Assembly (NCBI GenBank): GCA_009693435.1
Contig: SHXF01000169.1
Coordinates: 1-5,620, forward strand
Length of the DNA stretch: 5,620 bases
Direction: 5' to 3'
Source: Betaproteobacteria bacterium
GTDB lineage: Bacteria > Pseudomonadota > Gammaproteobacteria > Burkholderiales > SG8-39
Shown here: positions 1 through 4,754 of the stretch, one piece after another
How the letters are laid out: the number at the start of each line of letters is the position of its first letter
Numbering within the stretch: the first letter of the stretch is position 1
Notes under the pieces: generated by a model
Told to the model about the DNA's origin: nothing
The model's database searches: none
What the model saw: only the letters and a program-made list of their open reading frames with translations
Position numbers and translations under genes: made by a program

Positions 1-99
1 GCGGTCCATCAATTGGGCAATGTCGCTTCGGTCATGTCCGGCCTTGGAAAGGATCGCAATCTGGTACCGTTCGTCTTGGGTGAGGTGTGTGTAGTTCAT
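1..99 (-). CDS. IS30-family transposase, N-terminal fragment (runs off the left edge)
   Basis: Reading the minus strand from the ATG at 99-97 gives 33 uninterrupted codons, beginning MNYTHLTQDERYQIAILSKA and continuing GHDRSDIAQLMDR to the window edge. This is the characteristic opening of IS30-family transposases: a (M)xYxHLTxxERYxI start followed by a helix-turn-helix (HTH_38 type) that reads out as a short helix, AGHDRSDIAQLM turn and next helix. In this family that domain binds the terminal inverted repeat, while a DDE catalytic domain farther along cuts and joins DNA; that domain lies outside the window. No strong ribosome-binding site is visible before the ATG. Whether the full transposase is intact cannot be judged from 33 codons. 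The gene is transcribed away from the solute-binding protein cluster. Confidence 0.88.
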   Translation of the reverse strand, partial: MNYTHLTQDERYQIAILSKAGHDRSDIAQLMDR

Positions 100-170
100 T
101 CTTGGCAACTTTGACTTGGTGGTCGAGGGGCTCGGATGCTATCGCACCTTGCCACCCAACCTGTTAATCA

Positions 171-194
171 GAGTTGCACTTCGAATTTGAACTC
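171..194. repeat. Presumed IS30 terminal inverted repeat, itself an imperfect palindrome
   Basis: The outermost 5 bases on each side (GAGTT at 171-175 and AACTC at 190-194) are exact reverse complements, the centre is a TTCGAA palindrome (180-185), and about 9 of 12 paired positions match overall. This position, some 70 bases before the transposase ATG, is where an IS30 end is expected. The identification as the terminal repeat rests on that position and on resemblance to remembered IS30 ends, since the partner repeat is not in view. Confidence 0.5.
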
Positions 195-215
195 GCGAGA
201 ATATTGATATCGCTT

Positions 216-243
216 TCGACAGATTTTGGAACGGGAATACGAT
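216..243 (+). promoter_or_regulatory. Weak candidate sigma-70 promoter for the Bug gene cluster
   Basis: TCGACA at 216-221 matches the -35 consensus at 5 of 6 positions, and TACGAT at 238-243 matches the -10 consensus at 4 of 6, with a 16-base spacer. A start near 250 would leave a leader of about 30 bases before the GTG at 280. The site lies between the insertion sequence end and the first plus-strand gene, in the only AT-richer stretch nearby. Chance matches of this quality are common, so this is only a candidate; the native promoter may have been displaced by the insertion. Confidence 0.25.
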
Positions 244-279
244 TGCGAAAAATGCAGTTTTACGCGTGATGGACAGAAC

Positions 280-1272
280 GTGAAGCGACTTCCGAGACGC
301 GGTGTGACCCTGTCCCTGCTCACCCTGGCCATGCTGGCCGTGCTGACAGGGCTGTCGGGATTCGCGCTCGCCCAGTCCTTTCCACAACGCGCCGTGCGCA
401 TCATTGTTCCCTTCCCGCCCGGCGGTGGCCAGGACGTGGTGGCGCGCACCATCGCCAAGTACCTGTCGGAGAACTGGGGACAAGCCGTGACGGTCGACAA
501 CCGGGCTGGCGGCAAGACCTTGATCGGCGCCGAACAAGCAGCGCGTGCTGCAGCTGATGGCCACACGATGATCATGGTGAGTGTGGAAGTTCTTATCAAT
601 ACCGGGCTGCTTGCGCCGTCATCGGTCAATATGCAGCGCGACCTCGCTTCGGTCATCCTGTGCTCGACCGGAGTCAATGTGGTGGCTGTTGGCGCCGGCT
701 CGCGCTTGCGCAGTGTCAAGGACATCATCGCCCAGGCACGCGCCACGCCGGGCAAGCTCAGTTATGGTTCGGCCGGTGTGGGCAGCACGGGTCACATGGC
801 CGGCGAGCAGCTGATGCTGATTGCCGGGATTTCGCTGCTGCATGTGCCCTACAAGGGGACAACAACGTCTCTCACCGATGCCATGAGTGGCCAGATCGAC
901 ATGCTGATCGCCGGCGCGCCTCCGCTGCTGACCCTGTTTCAGTCCGGCAAGCTGCGCGCCATTGCCGTCGGTAGTCGCAAGCGCTTCCCGCTTCTGCCGG
1001 AGGTGCCCACTGTAGATGAATCCGGGCTTGCCGGTTTCGAGATGTCCACCTTCGCCGGGTTGATGGCGCCGGCCAAAACGCCGCCTGCCATCATCAACCG
1101 GCTGAACAAGGATATCGGCGTCGTGCTGGAGAAAAAGGAAGTCATCGACCTGATGCTCTCTGGCGGAACGGTCGCTATCGGCGGTAGCCCCGAAGACATG
1201 ACTTCATTTATCCAGGAACGCGGCGCCACGCTGAAGCGCCTGATCGAAGTGGCGAAAATTTCCATTGACTGA
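280..1272 (+). CDS. Bug/TctC-family periplasmic solute-binding protein (first copy)
   Basis: This is a 330-residue member of the Bug (Bordetella uptake gene)/TctC family, periplasmic receptors that usually bind small carboxylates for tripartite tricarboxylate transporters. I chose the GTG at 280 because it gives a textbook signal peptide: a basic start (residues 2-7, KRLPRR), a hydrophobic core (about 9-28) and an ALA-Q cleavage site at 31/32. An upstream in-frame TTG at 226 would add 18 mostly charged residues and spoil this; a GTG at 304 would remove the basic part. No strong ribosome-binding site is seen. Family motifs are the first ligand loop PFPPGGGQD (44-52), NRAGG (74-78), VPYKG (ending at residue 193) and the C-terminal PEVPTVDESGLAGFE stretch. 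Oddly the second loop reads GGKTLIG rather than the common GASGxIG. It lies just downstream of an insertion sequence end and 52 bases before a second Bug gene. The ligand is unknown. Confidence 0.9.
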   Translation: MKRLPRRGVTLSLLTLAMLAVLTGLSGFALAQSFPQRAVRIIVPFPPGGGQDVVARTIAKYLSENWGQAVTVDNRAGGKTLIGAEQAARAAADGHTMIMVSVEVLINTGLLAPSSVNMQRDLASVILCSTGVNVVAVGAGSRLRSVKDIIAQARATPGKLSYGSAGVGSTGHMAGEQLMLIAGISLLHVPYKGTTTSLTDAMSGQIDMLIAGAPPLLTLFQSGKLRAIAVGSRKRFPLLPEVPTVDESGLAGFEMSTFAGLMAPAKTPPAIINRLNKDIGVVLEKKEVIDLMLSGGTVAIGGSPEDMTSFIQERGATLKRLIEVAKISID

Positions 1273-1297
1273 TGACAGAGTCTGTACAGGTCATGAC
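1270..1297. repeat. Two abutting 8-bp palindromes in the gap between the first two Bug genes
   Basis: CTGTACAG (1282-1289) and GTCATGAC (1290-1297) are both perfect palindromes and touch each other. They are preceded by ACAGAGTCTGT (1275-1285), which is nearly palindromic, and ATGAC (1272-1276) is the reverse complement of GTCAT (1290-1294). The block begins at the stop codon of the upstream gene and ends 27 bases before the next ATG. It has no following T-tract, so it is not a standard terminator. It could be an operator, a message-processing hairpin, or chance. Confidence 0.3.
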
Positions 1298-1324
1298 TGA
1301 ACAACAATCTGTCTGGGACATACC

Positions 1325-2335
1325 ATGCGCTACCTGAGGCATTTCACCGCCGGTATTTCCGGTTTTTGCCTGTCGGCGTCGCTCTTCGGGCTTGCGCTCA
1401 GTGTTGTGCATCCAATTAAGGCTGCCTATGCGCAGGGCGATTCGGGCAAACTCATGCGCATCGTTTCCCCCTATGCGCCTGGTGGCGGGACCGATGTACT
1501 GGCGCGCGCGTTGGGTCCCCGGCTCACCGAGCGCTACAGCCAGCAGGTCATTGTAGAAAACCGCGCCGGCGCCAGCGGTACGATCGGCGCGGGATTCGTG
1601 GCCAAGTCACCGGCCGACGGCAACACCATCCTGCTCACGTCCACTGGCCATGCCGCGGTGCCCAGCCTGTTCAACAATCTGCTCTATGACCATGTGCGCG
1701 ATCTTGCGCCGGTATCGCAGCTGGCCTCCGGCGCCATGGTGCTGGTGGTGCATCCGTCGGTGCCGGCGCAGTCGGTCAGGGAACTCATTGCGCTGGCCAA
1801 GGCGCGTCCCGGCGAACTCAATGTCGGGTCCAGCGGCAACGGCTCTTTTTCACATCTGACGGCTGAACTGTTCAGCCTCAGCAGTGGTGTGAAGTTCACG
1901 CACATCCCGTACAAGGGGGCGGGCGCCGCACTGGTCGATGTGCAGGGCGGTCGGGTGCCGGTGTATTTCATGAATCTGCTGTCAAGCGTGCCTCTGGTGA
2001 AGTCCGGCAAGCTGCGGGCGCTGGGTGTATCCAGTACCCAGCGCTCGTCAATCTCACCTGATCTTCCGACCATTGCCGAATCCGGCCTCGCCGATTTCGA
2101 GATGACCAATTGGTATGCGGTGCTGGTGGCAGCCGGAACCCCGCGCGAAATTGTGGCGAGATTGCAGCAGGAGGTGACGCGTATCATGAACACTGCGGAA
2201 TTAAAGGAGCGACTGATGACTGAAGGTCTGACCGTGGTAGGCAGCACGCCGGCACAGTTCGGCGAATTCCTCGTGCGCGAGATCAGCAAGAACGCGCGCA
2301 TCATCAAGGCGGCCGGCATCACCCAGGCATCATGA
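1325..2335 (+). CDS. Bug/TctC-family periplasmic solute-binding protein (second copy)
   Basis: This is a 336-residue protein with the most canonical Bug/TctC motifs in the window. A signal peptide is clear: basic start (MRYLRH), hydrophobic stretch about 11-28, and an AYA-Q cleavage site at 36/37. Then come the ligand loops PYAPGGGTD (49-57) and NRAGASGTIG (79-88), the DLAPVSQ strand (126-132), HIPYKG (193-198), the SGKLRALGVSS hinge region and the SPDLPTIAESGLADFE signature. The ATG at 1325 has a GGGA at 1315-1318 at reasonable spacing. The stop overlaps the start of the MmgE/PrpD gene by 4 bases (ATGA), which argues for translational coupling and for a shared substrate. It is only distantly similar to the other three Bug proteins in the window. 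Family knowledge supports periplasmic binding of a carboxylate or related small molecule; which one cannot be read from sequence. Confidence 0.94.
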   Translation: MRYLRHFTAGISGFCLSASLFGLALSVVHPIKAAYAQGDSGKLMRIVSPYAPGGGTDVLARALGPRLTERYSQQVIVENRAGASGTIGAGFVAKSPADGNTILLTSTGHAAVPSLFNNLLYDHVRDLAPVSQLASGAMVLVVHPSVPAQSVRELIALAKARPGELNVGSSGNGSFSHLTAELFSLSSGVKFTHIPYKGAGAALVDVQGGRVPVYFMNLLSSVPLVKSGKLRALGVSSTQRSSISPDLPTIAESGLADFEMTNWYAVLVAAGTPREIVARLQQEVTRIMNTAELKERLMTEGLTVVGSTPAQFGEFLVREISKNARIIKAAGITQAS

Positions 2336-3690
2336 CGATGCCCGTGACGCGTCCATTGGCGCACTATGTCGTCAGCACGCGCCTGGAAGACCTGCCGGAT
2401 TCGGTTCATCACGAAGGCACGCGCGCTTTTGTCAACTGGCTGGGTTGCGTGCTGGGCGGCAGCGGTGAAGAGGTGGTCAAGCGTGCGCTTGAGGTGTACG
2501 GCGATTTTTCCGGACCGGCTCAATCGACTGTGATCGGTCGCGGGCTCAAAGTGGATGCGCCGACCGCGGCATTGCTCAACACCATGAGCAATTTCGCGCA
2601 TGGCTATAACGACACGCATCTGGCGACTGTCGCTCATCCCATGGGGGCGCCGGGTTCGGCGCTGTTTGCGCAGGCCGAGCGCCAGAAGGTGAGCGGTCCG
2701 GAGTTCATGCGCGCCATGATTCTGGGCGTGGAAGTAGCCTGCCGCATCGCCAACATGGTTTTTGCTCCACCAGCACGGGCGCATGTGGGCCTGTCTTCAC
2801 ATGGCGTGACCGATGGCATCGCGGCGGCCGTCTCCACCGGCTGTCTGCTTGGACTGAATGAGGATCAGATGGTATGGGCGCTCGGGCTCGCCTGCGTACA
2901 GGCGTCGGGCCTGCGCTCGACTTTCGGCACCATGGGCACCAAGCTGATTGCGGGTCATGCCGCGCGCTGCGGCATGATGGCCGCGTTTCTCGCCGCGCGC
3001 GGCTACACCTGTTCAGAGACGCCGATCGAGGATGCCAAGGGTTATGCCGCGGTATTTTCCCAGGCACCCAATCTCGCGGCGGCGACCGATCGACTTGGCG
3101 AGCAATTCGAGATACTGAAGGTCGCCTACAAGCCGTTTCCGTGCGGCGTGGTCATCCATCCGGCCATTGATGCCTGTCTGACGGTGGCGGATCAGCCCGG
3201 CTTTTCGGTTGGCGCCATTGAGCGCGTCGAGCTTCGCGTGCATCCCATGACGCTGCAGTTATGCAACCGGCCCGAGCCGCGCGACAGCATTCAGGCGCTG
3301 ACCAGCGCGCAGCACTGGATCGCCGCGGCATTGCTGCATCGCGCCGCCGGACTGAAGCAGGGGACACTTGAATGTGTGCGTGATCCTGCCATGGCCTCAT
3401 TGCGCGCCCGTGTCAAGCTGACGCCGGACGAGGCGCTGGAAGGTAGTGCCGCGGTCGCGGTCGTCACGCTACAGGATGGCCGGCAGCTGAATGCCTCTGT
3501 TAGGCAGTCGCAAGGCAGCCTGGAGCGCCCGATGACCGATGCCGAGTTGAGCGACAAATTCCGGAACCAGGCCACGCTGGTGCTTCCGGCAGACAAAGCC
3601 GAGGCCTTGCTGGAGGAGTCGTGGCGGCTGCCTGAACTGACCGATGTCGGATCGATGGCGAAGCGGTACTTTCTCCCCGGCAAGAGGTAA
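2332..3690 (+). CDS. MmgE/PrpD-family protein (2-methylcitrate dehydratase-like; exact reaction unknown)
   Basis: This 452-residue protein has the usual length and layout of the MmgE/PrpD family (2-methylcitrate dehydratase, cis-aconitate decarboxylase, iminodisuccinate epimerase). It has no signal peptide, so it should act in the cytoplasm. Recognisable segments are the N-terminal FVNWLGCVLGGSGE (33-46), APTAALLNT then AHGYNDTH (89-96), HP at 102-103, LGLACVQASGL (184-194), GTMGTKLIAGHAA (199-211) and YKPFPCGVVIHPAIDA (266-281). Compared with remembered catalytic residues of mammalian cis-aconitate decarboxylase, T95, H102, K204 and H276 have counterparts, but the first aspartate (D93 there) falls on G91, and the GxHPTG segment reads GLSSHG (153-158). 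It is therefore probably not a true 2-methylcitrate dehydratase, so I give no gene symbol. The ATGA overlap with the upstream Bug gene suggests coupled expression and processing of the imported compound; an ATG two codons later is an alternative start. Confidence 0.9.
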   Translation: MTMPVTRPLAHYVVSTRLEDLPDSVHHEGTRAFVNWLGCVLGGSGEEVVKRALEVYGDFSGPAQSTVIGRGLKVDAPTAALLNTMSNFAHGYNDTHLATVAHPMGAPGSALFAQAERQKVSGPEFMRAMILGVEVACRIANMVFAPPARAHVGLSSHGVTDGIAAAVSTGCLLGLNEDQMVWALGLACVQASGLRSTFGTMGTKLIAGHAARCGMMAAFLAARGYTCSETPIEDAKGYAAVFSQAPNLAAATDRLGEQFEILKVAYKPFPCGVVIHPAIDACLTVADQPGFSVGAIERVELRVHPMTLQLCNRPEPRDSIQALTSAQHWIAAALLHRAAGLKQGTLECVRDPAMASLRARVKLTPDEALEGSAAVAVVTLQDGRQLNASVRQSQGSLERPMTDAELSDKFRNQATLVLPADKAEALLEESWRLPELTDVGSMAKRYFLPGKR

Positions 3691-3740
3691 AGTGTCACGG
3701 CAGTCCGGGGTCACCAAGGCACGAATTATTCAATCGACCC

Positions 3741-3748
3741 GAGAGGGA
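3741..3748 (+). promoter_or_regulatory. Strong ribosome-binding site preceding an ATA codon
   Basis: GAGAGGGA is a good Shine-Dalgarno match and lies 4 bases before the ATA at 3753-3755. No in-frame ATG, GTG or TTG follows it until the GTG at 3798, about 50 bases away, which is too far for this site to serve. It therefore points to initiation, now or ancestrally, at the ATA. The sister gene has an AGGA (4747-4750) at the same distance from its true ATG at 4755. Confidence 0.6.
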
Positions 3749-3752
3749 AATC

Positions 3753-4718
3753 ATAAAGACATCTGCTGCCGCAGTTTTTTTTTCGCTGTCGTTCACGGTG
3801 CTCCTGGCGTGCTTGCATGGTGATGCGCTGGCGCAAAGCGCGGCAGCCTACCCATCGCGGCCGGTGACCATCATCAGTCCGAATGCGCCCGGTGGGTTGC
3901 TTGAAATGGACGGACGCTTCTGGAGCCAGAAGCTGAGTGAGTCGCTGGGCAAACCCTTCGTGCTTGATTTCAGGGCGGGCGGCACCGGCACCATCGGCAC
4001 CAACTTCGTGGCCAAGGCCGCCCCTGACGGGCACACGCTGCTGGTCATGAGCGCCGCATTCACGGTCTCGGCGGTCATGCTGAAAGATCTGCCCTACGAC
4101 CCGATCAAGGACTTTGCACCGGTTTCGATGACGCTGACCCGGCCGGCGCTGCTGATCGCGACGGCCTCTCATCCGTTCAACAACTATGACGAGTACATTG
4201 CCTTTGCGCGGAACAATCCCGGCAAGCTCAACTTCGGCACCACCGGAGCCGGCGGCATCCATCATATCGTGGGTTCCTGGCCGCACGGCGCCACCAACAC
4301 CAAAGTCACCTTCATCCATTACAAGGGCACGGGCCCGCAGACCGTGGACCTGCTCGCGGGCCGCGGGCACGTGGCGGTGGCCAGCATTGCGGTGGCCATG
4401 TCCAACCTGAAAGCGGGAAAAACGAAAGCGATTGCCATGCTCAGTTCCGAGCGCTCGCCGCTTATGCCCGGCCTGAAGACAGTGGCCGAGCAAGGCATAC
4501 CGGGCTACGACTATTCAACGTGGAGCGGTTTTCTCACGGCGGAGGCCGTGCCCCCGGCCATCGTCAACAAGCTCGGTGCCGAGTTCGGCCGCTACGCGAA
4601 GGACCCCATAGTCATCAAGCAGTTCGCCGTTAACGGAACGGTGCCGATCGGCAGCACGCCGGTGGAGTTCCGCCAGCACCTGGTCGCCGAAATCAGCCGC
4701 TACCGCAGGATAGCTTAG
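3753..4718 (+). CDS. Bug/TctC-family periplasmic solute-binding protein with ATA in place of its start codon (third copy)
   Basis: From the ATA at 3753 the frame encodes 321 residues, a normal Bug/TctC length. I chose this start because it sits just after a good ribosome-binding site, aligns codon for codon with the ATG of the sister gene at 4755, and restores a full 27-residue signal peptide (KTSAAAVFFSLSF, then VLLAC, then ALA-Q at 27/28). The first conventional in-frame start, GTG at 3798, leaves only 13 residues before the mature protein, too short for export. The LLAC at 17-20 faintly resembles a lipobox, but the ALA-Q site is better. Mature features are SPNAPGGLLEMDGRFW (42-57), DFRAGGTGTIG (72-82), KDFAPVS, IHYKG (188-192) and KTVAEQGIPGYDYSTW. 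The usual PGGGxD and NRxG motifs are changed, marking a divergent subfamily. It is either expressed from a rare start codon or silenced by start loss. Confidence 0.8.
   Translation: MKTSAAAVFFSLSFTVLLACLHGDALAQSAAAYPSRPVTIISPNAPGGLLEMDGRFWSQKLSESLGKPFVLDFRAGGTGTIGTNFVAKAAPDGHTLLVMSAAFTVSAVMLKDLPYDPIKDFAPVSMTLTRPALLIATASHPFNNYDEYIAFARNNPGKLNFGTTGAGGIHHIVGSWPHGATNTKVTFIHYKGTGPQTVDLLAGRGHVAVASIAVAMSNLKAGKTKAIAMLSSERSPLMPGLKTVAEQGIPGYDYSTWSGFLTAEAVPPAIVNKLGAEFGRYAKDPIVIKQFAVNGTVPIGSTPVEFRQHLVAEISRYRRIA
3763..3783 (+). terminator. Terminator-like mini-hairpin with a nine-T run, inside the signal-peptide region
   Basis: CTGC (3763-3766) can pair with GCAG (3771-3774) around a TGCC loop, followed at once by nine T residues (3775-3783). 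The stem is only 4 base pairs, so termination would be weak at best. The T run also encodes Phe-Phe of the signal peptide, and the sister gene has seven T residues at the corresponding Phe-Phe (4792-4798), which makes a coding explanation plausible. It could reduce downstream transcription or be a slippage hot spot. Confidence 0.2.
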
Positions 4719-4754
4719 GAAAACAACATCAAGGCCGAGGACGAGTAGGAAAAG

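Larger units (their letters stand above)
1..196 (-). mobile_element. End of an IS30-family insertion sequence, transposase-proximal side
   Basis: The transposase start at 99 is followed outward by about 70 bases of leader and then a distinctive block at about 171-196 that I take to be the element's terminal inverted repeat. Read on the minus strand the block contains TTCAAATTCGAAGTGCAAC, which resembles the ends of IS30-family elements from proteobacteria as I remember them. The opposite end of the element and any target duplication are outside the window, so the exact boundary (roughly 194-200) is inferred. Positions 100-170 hold no other gene that I can support. Confidence 0.65.

Noticed and set aside
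226..279. TTG at 226 as the start of the first Bug gene, adding 18 residues
   Set aside because: The extension is charged, contains two cysteines and sits ahead of a complete signal peptide, which must be N-terminal. GTG at 280 gives a normal export signal and family length.
1684..2784. Long minus-strand open frame of 366 codons opposite the second Bug gene and the MmgE/PrpD gene
   Set aside because: It spans two clear plus-strand genes, its translation is rich in Arg, His and Ser with no recognisable motif, and long antisense frames are common in GC-rich coding DNA.
3675..3710. CCCCGG/CCGGGG inverted repeat across the stop of the MmgE/PrpD gene as a terminator
   Set aside because: The 6-bp stem would need a 24-base loop and no T-tract follows, so it does not look like an intrinsic terminator.
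3692..3800. GTG at 3692 joined to the third Bug gene by slippage on the T run
   Set aside because: It would place a long hydrophilic stretch before the signal peptide and needs a frameshift, while the ATA behind a good ribosome-binding site aligns exactly with the sister gene's ATG.
3726..4493. Minus-strand open frame of 255 codons opposite the third Bug gene, with a similar one (4899-5600) opposite the fourth
   Set aside because: The translations are Gly/Arg/His-rich shadows of conserved plus-strand codons. Their similarity to each other only reflects the duplicated plus-strand genes.
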